64,000 nt of DNA from Paramyrothecium sp. XJ0827 (lineage: Eukaryota > Ascomycota > Sordariomycetes > Hypocreales > Stachybotryaceae), in the NCBI GenBank assembly GCA_020881915.1, contig JAJFPB010000002.1, positions 6,335,001 to 6,399,000 of the forward strand, in the 5' to 3' direction. Both the position numbers and the translations under genes were made by a program. Below the pieces are notes generated by a model. The model was given only the letters and a program-made list of their open reading frames with translations. It did no database searches and was not told the origin of the DNA. This document shows, in pieces, positions 49,588 to 61,200 of this stretch. Position 1 is the stretch's first letter, and every line of letters starts with the position of its first letter.

Positions 49588-51642
49588 CATACTGCAAGGT
49601 GAAGTGGTTGGCATAACCCAGGTGAGCATCAGCTGGTTCAAGCATGGTGGGATCTTCCTCGGAATCAGAGTGTGCAACCCACCACCACCGAGTTAGCCTT
49701 TGACGAATCCCCACGTCAAGGAAGAAGCCGAAGGTGGGTTTCCAGTGGGCCACTTGGTCCATTGAAACAGTTTGGCAAAGACAAGGCCTGGGGGTTGGGT
49801 CATTGATTCCTTGGTGGGAAGGCAGCAGACTGCGGGGACCATCCAAGCTGCGCTGTTGTGGTGAGTCTGCTAAGAGATTTTCGTCACTAATCACCGATCA
49901 CCTGCCTCGTGGATTCGCATCATCTAGGGCGAGGTTTTGAGTTGGGAGGCACCGCCTGGCCAAGAAGCCCGATGCTTTGACTCCGAGGTGGCCAAGGTGC
50001 TGCGTGTTGTCGTGCGAAAAGGGCTTGGGTGGATACAAAACAAAAAGAGACGTAGGCGAGAAGGGGAATCATGTAGGAGCCATGTTGATGAGCAGAGATG
50101 GGAGACCTAGGCGAGAGGGCTCTCTACTTATAGATCTGCAGTGAGCCTCTGCTGACGAGGCCGATTAGGCAACAGGGTGACTAGGGCGAACCACTTGGCA
50201 AAAGGTGAACAAGACAAGGATGGGGGGAGGGGGGGAGGGGCGACGGGCGGGGCGCTTGTACTGGGTGCATGGTTGTTTGCTTTTTCATGTGTGATTTCTG
50301 GCCACAGTGCTGAAGAAGTAATGGCTCATTGGCTGACGCTTCTTTTCTCTTCTCTCTGACAGGGGCTTGATGGTCTCCTTCTCACCGAATCGCATGTTCC
50401 CATGCACAAGGCATCCAATAGGGAGAAAGGACACAACTTCGCACATCCCAACGCTTTGACATTGTACGTGCACGGTAGTATCGGGACCGACAATTCTTGT
50501 GATCTGCTCGGGACGAATTAGCAAGACGTGGAATTGGAAGAGCAGATCGCTCTCTGGGTGTAATTCGGCGAAGCCAATTGCATCTTCTGCGCAGTTAGGT
50601 ACGGCTCTTTGTCTTGGTTGCGTACATTTGTTAGACCCGAACGGCAGCCAAATGTCAATCCTTGGTACCGATTCGAGTGGCTACAGCAGGTGCACTTCCG
50701 TGATATCAGGGTTGTTTGTCACTCCCTCTCGCCAGCCTCCTCATTTGACTTAATTAGGTGACGATTCCTTGGGGGAATGGTTGACAACGGGTGACTGTTT
50801 CGGAACGCCTTGAGATGGAGGAGGCTGAGTAGCGAGGGTGGTGGGCGAGGGAGACCCTGTCCTGTTTGTCAATTTTTATTTTCTTTACGACCCAAGTTGC
50901 CCGTGTCAAGTCTCTGCCGCAGCGTTGCATGCTTGGGGGGTTTTCTCAAAGCCGACACTCCTCCCTACTTTCGGACAGAGAGGTCGACTTTGAGACACCC
51001 CCCCCCGAGTACCCCGTTCACGTTGTGCATCTCGGGAAAGGACTGTCTCACGATTCCGAGATCCTAGTGCCACCAAAGCTAAGGCACAACGAATTTGAAG
51101 AGGACCCGTACCGGCTGCTTCTAGAACCTGGCGCCGAGGAAGGTTGTATCCTTTTGGAAACGGATTGACCGAGAGAAGCTTCGAAGGCAAACCGTAATCA
51201 TGTATCCGCACACTCACTTGACGGTAGTCAAGGAGTTCGTATGCATCGGCACATTACTCAGAGCTGCCCCATGATACATTGCACCACAGGGGTGGCGTGG
51301 TGAGGTCCAGCCAGGAGGCCTATTCTTCATGAAGCCAAAAAGTATCAAGGGTAGCTTGTTGACCGACAGCTCCGAGACAGGGCAGAGTATCACACCGACT
51401 GTCATGTTTCTGCTTGGAAGCACAGCCGCCTTCAAGGCAAGACTTACGCCTTGATGCAACGCTTCCCCGTACGAGGCAGGAAAGACTAACACGGGAACCT
51501 CTGAGAACGCGCTGTGGTTCCTTCACCAGAGATGCAGTTAGGCCCTACCCCTCGTGAGATAAGGCAGATCAACTTTATAGGCAACGAAGAGCGTAAGGCC
51601 GGTCGGTCGCTGCATGAGCCATGATCAGAATAGTCTTGATGC
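49588..51642. other. Gene-poor stretch between the regulator gene and telomere-like repeats
   Basis: No gene I recognise. A G-rich tract sits at 50222-50253. A plus-strand frame 50866-51168 ends with charged protein-like sequence (VHVVHLGKGLSHDSEIL), and a minus-strand frame 51214-51492 has a GTGAGT donor-like site near its end; both are unassigned. Composition stays normal up to the TTAGGG repeats. Confidence 0.45.
50222..50253 (+). other. G-rich tract with G-quadruplex potential
   Basis: Runs of 6, 7, 4, 3 and 4 G separated by one to four bases (GGGGGGAGGGGGGAGGGG then CGACGGGCGGGG). This meets the usual four-run G-quadruplex pattern. It lies 1.4 kb before the telomere-like repeats. Confidence 0.7.
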
Positions 51643-51668
51643 GGTTAGGGTAAGGGTAAGGGTTAGGT
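51643..51668 (+). repeat. Interstitial telomere-like repeats, TTAGGG orientation
   Basis: TTAGGG, TAAGGG, TAAGGG and TTAGG follow in tandem (51645-51667). TTAGGG is the telomere unit of most filamentous fungi; on the plus strand it points to a right-hand chromosome end. The tract is short and partly altered. Just after it the DNA becomes AT-rich. Confidence 0.8.
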
Positions 51669-51837
51669 ATATTTAACTATCTATAGCTTATAGCCCTAGG
51701 TATTTTATCTAGGAAGAGAAAAGAGAGGAATTTAAATTCTATCTCTTATATAAGGAAAAAATCTAGAAATAATCTCTATATAAAAAACCTTATAAAAAGC
51801 TAACCCTTATTATAGAGGGTTATTCCGTGCTTGGGTA

Positions 51838-51855
51838 TAGGGTTAGGTTAGGTAT
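51838..51855 (+). repeat. Second short telomere-like tract
   Basis: It reads TAGGGTTAGGTTAGGTATAT. It and the following AACTATATCTTTATC resemble the sequence after the first tract (GTTAGGTATATTTAACTATC) about 183 bp earlier, so a subtelomeric unit may be repeated here. Confidence 0.6.
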
Positions 51856-51884
51856 ATATAACTATATCTTTATCTTAATGTTTA

Positions 51885-52047
51885 TAAGGGGTAATTTCCC
51901 CTACCTTTGCCCCCCTAATATATTAGGTAGATTTTTGGCCCCCGGGGGTAAAAATAAGTGGGTCTACTTTAAGAGAATAATATATAATATTAAGTTCTAG
52001 TTAAACTATACTATTTTACCCCTAGGGGCAAAAATTACATATAGGCC
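51885..52047. repeat. Dispersed ~175-bp repeat, copy 2 (little mutated)
   Basis: It matches 8695-8880 and preserves CpG and TpG (GGCCCCCGGGGGTAAAAAT, CCCCTAGGGGCAAAAATT). It ends exactly where the 5' LTR of Gypsy copy 2 begins. Confidence 0.75.
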
Positions 52048-52670
52048 TGTTATAACCTGACCTAGGGTCATAACTAAGAACCGTAAAATAATCACATAAT
52101 ATCCCATATAAATAATATACTAGCCTTAGAACTACTAGCCTTAGGAGTTACTAGCCCTATACTACTAGAATAATCTATAAACTAGCTACTAATGTACTAG
52201 CCTAATAGTAATACTAGTATAAAAGAAGGGCTAGAAATAAGAGGCTAGTAGTAGAAAGATAGTAATAAAAGGCTAGATATTAAGAATATTTAAAGAGAAT
52301 AGGGACCTATATAGAAGAAGATTCCTATAAATAATAAAAATATATAGAGGAATAGATTAAGGGATTATAACCTAACTATAATCCTAAGTAGGATTAATAG
52401 ATTATAATTACTAGGTAATCTAGTAATCTAAGAAAAAGAACTATATATATAAATAGAAGGTTTTATATATTATACCTAGACTAGAACCTACTAACTATTA
52501 ATAATATATAGTTCCTAAAATAACCTTTATTATATTATTCTCTTATAGACTAGTAATAATCCCTTATATACTTTAAATACTTTCCTATTATTCTATCTAA
52601 GAATAAATAAACCCCTAATAATCCTTAATTACCTTATATCTTTTAGTATAAAACTACTTAAATTATTATA
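52048..52670 (+). repeat. 5' LTR of Gypsy copy 2
   Basis: It starts with intact TGTTATAACCTGACCTAGGG and ends AAATTATTATA. It is the best-preserved LTR start of the family in this window. Confidence 0.88.
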
Positions 52671-53299
52671 TATTAATAGCTCTTATTCTAGGTAATACTA
52701 TTATACCTAAAGTAATATTAAAAATAGTAAGTAAATTAACTAAGCTAATCCCTAAGAGAAAGGAAGTAGCCTGCCCTATAGTACTAAGGCCTCTACTTAC
52801 TAAGGTTATTTCTAAGAAGACCCCCTTAGGAGATAATATTATTATAAATAAAGATCTAGTTTTATAATTAAATTTTAATAATAATAATAAAATTATTACT
52901 TTATAAGTAAAAATCTAGAAGAATATTTAAATTACTAATAAAAAACTTAATTAACTCTAAAATAATATTCTTAATACTTAATAAGTCTATAAACTAAAGT
53001 AATTTATTAAAACCCTTAAAAAGGAAATAACTAATATAGTATAACTCTATATAAAGGAATCTAAGAAAAATAGAGAAATACTTAAATAACTTTAGAATAT
53101 AAACCTTAGTAGAACTATAGAGGCCTAAAAAAATAAAAGAGCTATTCTATAAACTAAAAAGCCTAAGCCCTTTAATAGTACCCTAAGTAAGCTCTAAATA
53201 TTTATTATATTACTTAAAGTATATTACCTAGATTATTTCTTACTTTTTATATAAGACTATAATAAGATTATATTTATAGCTTATAATCTAATTAAGAAA

Positions 53300-56200
53300 G
53301 TATAAATTTAGTTTAAGTCTATACTCTAAAACTATATAAATAATACTTTTATTTTTTAAATAAATTATATTAAATATATCTTTATAAGTTTCTAGAAGTT
53401 TAAAAAAGAAATTAAATATATTTTTAAGATAATTAATAAAATATAGAATATTAAGAGAGCCCTTAACTTACTTAAATAAACTAGGTCTTATACTAAACTT
53501 ATTACTAAATTCCTCTATATTACTATATTACTCTATTAGCTAGAGAATATTCTAAAGAAGATCTTCTATAATAAAATTAAATCTAATATAAAAAATAAAT
53601 TTATTAAAGTTAAGTATAATAAGGTTTTATTATTAGAATATATATATAAAGTAGTAGAAATTAATAACTATAATTAGAAATACTATAAGAAAAAAGAATA
53701 AGAAAATAAAGTAAAGAAATTTAAAACCCCCTACTAAATAAATTAAGAAAAGAAGAAATTTATTTCTATAGCCTATAGAACTATAGTAGGACCTATAGAA
53801 ATTAATATTATTTAGAAATAAAGAAAAGACTTCTTCTACTATAACTATAGAAAAAAGGGATATTATATATAAAACTATAGAAATAAGCCCTAAAATAAAA
53901 ATAAAAACCTATTTCTAGCTAATCTAAGAAGAATAATATAATATTAATATAATTAAAAAATAATTAATTAATATTATTACTAAATAAGAACTTACTAAGA
54001 ATATCCCTAATTAATAAGTAATAATTAAAGATATCTTTAATATTACTAGCCTAATTAACTTACTAAGAAAAACCCCTATAATTAGTAAACCCTTAGATAA
54101 TAAATTAGAAATTAAGTATAGGTACTACTAAAGGTACCTTACTTCTACTTAATTATATACTAATTAAAGCTAGAACTAAGTAATATAATCTACTCTTTAG
54201 AGATTAGAAAATATATATTTAAGTAGTAATTATAAAGATAATTATAAGCCTATAAGGAGTAAGATTTATTATTAACTCTTAATATAACTCCCTATTTAAC
54301 CCTAATTACTATAGGTATAATAAAATCTTAGAGGTATCTTATATAATATACTAATACCTTATTTATTTTACTACTAAAGTAAAATAAAATATATTTCTTA
54401 TATATATATAAGGTACTAAAATAGAAAACCCCTATATATTTAAGGAAATACCCTACTAGGAGATTAAGATATATTACCTTAGGTATTAAATTATAATCCT
54501 TAGACTAAATAAGAAGTACCCTAAAGAATATTACTTTAAAGTAGAAGAAACCTATAAAACTAATAAATACTAAATATATTACTAAGTAAAAATTAACTAA
54601 CTCTATAGACTTTAAAGTAAATATAGAAGAGAATATATCTAGCTAGAAAATATACTTCTAAATAAAGACTATAAATATATTAAAATAGTAATCTTATAAT
54701 TCCTTAATAAGCTCCTAAGAAGAGAATACTACTATAGAATAGGGTACTTTACCTATAACTATAAGAAAAAAGTACCTATAGCCTATAGAACTAAATCTAG
54801 CCCTATAGAGATTAGCTATATAGAAGATAATCTATATTACTACTATAACTATAAAAAATATAAAATAAAAAGAATATATCTTTATAGGGAAATAGAACCT
54901 AAGATAATAAGTACTATAAAGAAAGAATATACCTAGAAGTATAAAGAATATTACTATCTATATTAAACCTACTATAGGTATATTATTTATATAAAAGAAA
55001 TAAGTAATAAACTACTTATTAGTATTAAAGAAATTAAATAAAGAATTAATAGAATTCTAGTATAAAGTAATTAAGTAAAAAATAAGATCTATTAATTATA
55101 ATTAGGCTATAAGGTAATAAAAGAAAGTAATATATTATTATTATAATTTAAAAGTAAAAATAGGTAAAATAGTAAGAATACTATATTAATTTTATAATCT
55201 AGGGTATAACTATTAATACTAAGGTAGATATTAATACTAAGGAAAATTATATTAATCTTAACTTTATAAACTAATATAAAATTCTATAAAGAAGGAAGGA
55301 AAAATTATATAAAGCTATAAATATAGAAGAAGTTCCTTTTACTTATAATAAAAGACTAATAAATAAAGAAGTAATTCTTTATATAATAATATAAGAAATT
55401 ACTTATAATATTACACTTAATGTAGTATAAGTATAATCTAATATACTTCTAAATAAATTATAGCTAAAGGATTAAAGATCTACCTTTAATTAGAATAATA
55501 GCTAAATTATAATAGTAGAATTATAATTACCTTAAGTAAGGAAAAGAAAACTAAAAGAGAGAAAAGAAGTAAATATTTATAATAAAACCCTATCTAGAAA
55601 AAAAAGGACCCTTCTAAGATAGAAGGATTATTAAGTAAAAGCTAAAGTATTAACTAATAATAGAATATAATTTAATATATAATATAAATAGAGCCAAGTA
55701 ATATTTATCTATAAGTAAAAAGTAATTAATTTTATTTATACTCTTATATATAGTATTAAGGAATAAATATAAGTAAAATAAGAAGTAGAAAATAGATTTA
55801 TAAATATTCTAGAAAAGTACTACAAATATATAAAGTTATTTATAAAAAACCTAGAAAGTAGACTCCCTAAATACTTAGAATAGGACCATAAAATCTACCT
55901 AATTAATAAAAAAAAGACCTACTTTCTACTAATTTATAACCTTAATACTAAAGAATTAAAAATATTAAAAGAATATATTAATAAGAACCTTAAAAAAAGA
56001 TATATCTAATAATTAATATTACCTACTAAATACCCTATTATATTTATTCTAAAAAAGAATAGAAAACTCTACTTATATATAGATTATTACTAATTTAATA
56101 ATATTACTATTAAAAATAGAATACCTTTACCCCTTATTACTAAAATAAAAGACTACCTATATAATAAAATAATTTTTATTATACTTAATCTTAAAGGTAC

Positions 56201-58650
56201 TTATAACCTAATTAAAATAAAGAAAGAAAATAAATAGAAAACTGCATTTTATATAAAATTTAAACTCTTTAAAACCTTAGTAATACTATTTAATCTAACT
56301 AATATACTAGCTATATTTTAATATATAATTAATTATATTCTAAGAGAATTTATAAATAACTTTATTATTATTTACTTAAATAATATACTTATTTTTTTAG
56401 AAAATAAAAAGTAATATAAAGAATATATATATAAAGTACTTTAGGTACTATAAAATACTAAACTCCTAGTAGAATCTACTAAAAGTAAGTTCTATATTAT
56501 AAAAGTAGACTTCCTTAGATATACTATTTAACTTAATAAAATTTAAATAAAGAAAAATAAAATTATAGTAATTAAAGAATAAAAGCCCCTTATAAATAAT
56601 ATTAAAGATATCTAGAGTTTCTTAGGATTTATTAACTACTATAAATAGTTTATTAAATACTTTAGGAAGATTACTAAGCTACTAATAGATTTAATTAAGA
56701 AAGATATATCTTTTAAATAAACTTTAGAAATCTAAAGGGCCTTTAAAGAGATTAAAGAATAAATTATTAATAAATCTATTTTAATAACTTTTAACCTAAA
56801 AAAGTAAATTATCTTAAAAACTAATACCTCTAATTATACCTTTAGTACTACTATTAGGTAAATAGGAAATAATAAACTCCTATATTTTATTACTTTCTAA
56901 TCTAAGAAAATTACTAGATCTCTACTCTACTACTTTATTTATAATAAAGAATTTATAGTAATTATTAAAGTATTTAAAGAATTCTAATACTACCTTATAG
57001 ATATAGAATATAAGATTGAGGTCTATATTAATTACTAAAATATTACTTATTTTACTATAATTTAAACCCTAATAATAAAATAAGTCTACTATATAGAAAT
57101 ACTTATATTCTTTAATTATAAGATTATTTACTAGAAAGGATCTAAAAATAGATATATTAATATACTAAGTTAAAAAAATAAATATAAGTAAGAAATCCCT
57201 AAGGTAATATAGTAATTACTATATCTTAACTTAAAAGAGAACTATAAATAAAAAACTATTAATCTAATTAAAACCTACTAAATTAAAATAGAAAATAAAT
57301 AATATAATAAAATTAGAAAATAAAGTAAGAAATATATTATATATATTATAGAAGTACCTATAGAAGTAAGTATAGAATATAATATAGTACCTATATATAA
57401 TAACTAAATATAGATTCTAGAAGAAATATAAGAAGAAATTCTAACTAAAATCCATAGGTACTATACTATTAAATATAAGGGAATTAAAAAAACTATAGAA
57501 GTAGTATATTAAATATATAACTACCCCAAAATAAAAAAAAAATATAGAAAGAGTTATAAGAAAATATAATATCTATAATAAAACTAAAGCCTTAAGATAT
57601 AAATCTTATAAATACCTTAAATTACTACTAGTACTAATTTAATCTTAGTAATTAATCTTATAAGACTTTATTATTAAGCTCCCCTAATTAAAGAAACTAA
57701 ACTTAAAAGATAGCTATAATAGTATTTTTATTATTATTAATAGGCTTACTAAATATATCTATTTTATTACCTATAATAAGGTAATAAATACTAAAGATAT
57801 AATATATTACTTTTATAAATATATTATAAGCTAATATAATATACTAGAAGAAATTATTTCTAATAAAGAACCTATATTTATATTTAAGTTCTAATAAGAA
57901 CTAGTAGCTCTCCTAAGTATTAATTACAAACTAAGTACTACCTACTACCTATAAATAAATAAATAAATAGAATATATAAATTAAACCCTAGAATAATACC
58001 TCTACTACTATATTAATTACTAGTAAAAGGACTAAGTAAAATAACTACCTATAGTATAATACTACTATAATAATACTAAGTTAGAGATTACTAAAGTATT
58101 ACTATTTTATATAAATTATAGATTTAAATTAATTATTAAGTATATTAAATATAAAGAATCCCTTAATAAATTAGCTATTATTAAGGTAAAAGAACTTAAA
58201 TAGTTATATAATATAATAAAATAAGAAATTTCCTTTATAAACTAGAAAATAAAGAAATATTATAATATAAAAAGATTACTAGAGCTAATCTTTAAGAAGG
58301 GAAATATAGTCTACTTACTTAAAAAAAATATAAAAATAATATAATTAAATAATAAACTAGATTATAAAAAACTTAGATCCTTTAAAATCTTATATAAAAT
58401 TAAGAATATTAACTATAAGCTAGAACTTCTAGATATAATAAAGTACTACCTAGTATTTAATATAGTACTTCTAGAACCTATATTAAATAATAAATCTATA
58501 AAAGAATTTATTAAGGTACTTATAGAAGAAGAAGAATATAAAGTAGAATAAATACTTATATATAAATAAACTAAAAATAGAGAAGAACTATATTTTATTA
58601 AATAGAAAAATTATAATAAAAGTAAAAATATATAGAAATCCCTAGAATAC
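53300..58650 (+). pseudogene. Dead gag-pol of Gypsy copy 2
   Basis: It is collinear with copy 1. The zinc knuckle is near 53840 with Cys now Tyr codons. Reverse transcriptase lies at about 55870-56400, with the YLDD box at 56373-56384 reading Tyr-Leu-Asn-Asn, and the integrase block is near 57930-58080. Stops occur throughout from C-to-T and G-to-A change. A stretch at about 54700-54900 carries a second knuckle-like piece that copy 1 seems to lack, which explains part of the extra length. Confidence 0.88.
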
Positions 58651-59451
58651 CTAGAAAAAGCTAAGATAAAGCTAAAGGAGTTCTAGTTATAGGTATAGGG
58701 CCTAAATCTAAGAATTTCTTCTCTAATCTAAAAGAAAACTAGTCTATAGAACTAAAAATACTAGTAGTATTAAGATTATAAATAATCTAATACTTATAGG
58801 AATCTAAAGTAATAAGAAGATCTAAAGAAGGCTTAATATTATCCTTTTTATTTAACTTTACTATTCTATAATAAAATAACTTATTATTATAGTTCTTTAC
58901 CTTCTAATAAATTTTCTAAATCCTTAATAACTAACTTACTACCTTAGTAAGCTTAAGTTAGAGTTTAGCTAGGCTCTCCTTGGCCTTCTTTTCCTTAGTA
59001 TCTAACTTCTCTTACTAGAATAATAACTAAGTTACTAAAAAAGAGCAAGAAATTAGTAAATAAAAATATAAATAATATATAGAAATCAAAAGCAATATAT
59101 AAGTAGAGGCTACTAAGACCCCATTATAAGAACGCCCCTAATAGATACACTCTAAACACCAGAACAAACCTAATATAGAAATCTTATATTTCTTATTATA
59201 TTTAAAATAATAAGTATATAATATATTAGTAAGAATAGATTCCTTAATAGTATAAGATAAAAGGCTTAGATACCTCGAGGACCTTTTTAAAGGCTTCTTA
59301 ATATAACCTAATATAGTATTAGTATAATAGTAAGAAAAAATAAGAAGAAAAGGAAGAGACCTATATATATAATAGGAACTAATAATCTTAAGTATATCTA
59401 ATACTAGGCTATAAGACTTAGCCTTAGAGAAAGAAATATTATATTATAACC

Positions 59452-60064
59452 TAACCTAGGATTATAACTAAGAACTATAAAATAATTATATAATATCCTA
59501 TATAAATAATATACTAGCCTTAGAACTACTAGCCTTAGAAGTTACTAGTTCTATACTACTAGAATAACCTATAAACTAGCTACTAATATACTAGCCTAAT
59601 AGTAATACTAGTATAAAAGAAGGGCTAGAAATAAAAGACTAGTAGTAAAAAAATAGTAATAAAAAGCTAGATATTAGGAATATTTAAAGAGAATAGGGAC
59701 CTATATAGAAGAAGATTCCTATAAATAATAAAAATATATGGAGAAATAGATTAAGGGATTATAATCTAACTATAATCTTAAGTAGGATTAATAGATTATA
59801 ACTACTAGGTAATCTAGTAATCTAAGAAAAAGAACTATATATATAAATAGAAGATTCTATATATTATATCTAGACTAGAACCTACTAGCTATTAATAATA
59901 TATAGTCCCTAAGATAATCTTTATTATACTATTCTCTTATAGACTAGTAATAACCCCTTATATACTTTAAATACTTTCCTATTATTCTATCTAAAAATAA
60001 ACAAACCCCTAATAATTCTTAGTTACCCTATACCTTTCGGTGTAAGGCTACCCAGATTATTACA
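59452..60064 (+). repeat. 3' LTR of Gypsy copy 2
   Basis: It starts TATTATAACCTAACCTAGG and ends CCCAGATTATTACA, with intact CA at the end. The last 60 bp (CCTTTCGGTGTAAGGCTACC) are unmutated. Confidence 0.88.
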
Positions 60065-60139
60065 CTAATTATTATATTACTATATTAAATATCTAGGTAT
60101 TCTATCTTTCCTATAGCTACTTATTTTCCTCTCTTACCT

Positions 60140-60485
60140 AAACTATCCTTATAGTCTTACTAGCCGCACTCTTTTTCTACTATTACTCTATCTCCTTAAA
60201 AATAATAAAACCCTAACCTCCCTTACCCTAACTATCTCTAAAAACCTTACCCTAACTATTATATTACTCTCTCTAATATTAGTATATCTGCTTTCCTCTC
60301 TAATCCCAGCTCTCTTAATTACCTCGCCGGCCGGGCTCTTTTCCTACTATTACTCTTAACCCTTAATTAAAACACTCTAACTATTTACCCTCACCTTAAC
60401 CCTAACCCTTAACCCTTAACCCTTAACCTTTAACTCTTAACCCTTAACCCTTAATTCTTAACCCTTAACTCTTAACCCTAACTAT
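60140..60485 (-). repeat. Interstitial telomere-like array, CCCTAA/CCCTTAA orientation
   Basis: Many CCCTAA and CCCTTAA units and one-base variants occur, densest at 60397-60480, with smaller groups at 60190-60230. This orientation is that of a left-hand chromosome end. The array sits in a C/T-rich ~170-bp repeat with CTCTTTTCCTACTATTACTC-like blocks at 60169, 60336 and 60508. CGCCGGCCGGG at about 60325 escaped mutation. Confidence 0.85.
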
Positions 60486-61200
60486 ATTATTAACCCCACT
60501 ACCTATACTCTTTTCCTATTATTACCTTAATCCCTAACTATAATTAAGATCTATAAGTTAAATACTAACTAAAATCTACTCTAACTATCTTTATTCCTAT
60601 CTCTATAATATATCTTCTTAGTACTTATCTCTCTTTCTCTCTCTCCTTACCTAATCTATAATTAAGACCTATAAGTTAAATTAACCCTTAAATCTAATCC
60701 TAAGATCTTAACTTTTATTTATCTCTCTAAATCCCTTCCTCTTATATACTTTTCTTTCTTTTGCTCTTCTTTACTATAACTTCCTATACTAAATATATAT
60801 TTATTCTATTTATCCTATAAAACCTAATCTATTTCCCTAATTATCTAAAGAACCTATTTCTATCCTCTATATCTACCCTAAACTTCTACCTTACCTATTC
60901 CCTAATTCTCCTATTCTCTATACTTATTAATACTACTAGTAATATCTTATTTATATATATATATAAATCTTCCTCCTCCCCTATTCTTTCTCTACTTTCC
61001 TAGTACTAGTCTAATAGTAGCTTATACTAGAAGTAATATAAGTTCTTCCCTAGCTATATCCTCTACTATATCTTATTATATTCTTCTTCTACCTTAATCT
61101 TATACTATTCCCTACCCTCTCTATATTTATTCTGCCTTTCCTTCTCTACTTTATATCCCATTTTCCTGCTCTTTATATAATATACTATATATCTATTCTC
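60486..61200. other. C/T-rich subtelomere-like DNA
   Basis: A pyrimidine-rich plus strand with no recognisable gene. It lies between the telomere-like array and the helicase relic, and may include the helicase 3' end. Confidence 0.45.

Larger units (their letters stand above)
52048..60064 (+). mobile_element. Full-length Gypsy (Ty3-type) LTR retrotransposon, copy 2, RIP-mutated
   Basis: Same family and orientation as the element at 10635. It is 8017 bp with LTRs of 623 and 613 bp. Both outer edges (52048-52110 and about 59990-60064) keep CpA, TpG and CpG, while the inside is fully mutated. The flanking five bases (AGGCC and CTAAT) differ in a way C-to-T/G-to-A change cannot explain, so there is no target duplication. 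It lies exactly between oppositely oriented telomere-like repeats. Confidence 0.92.
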
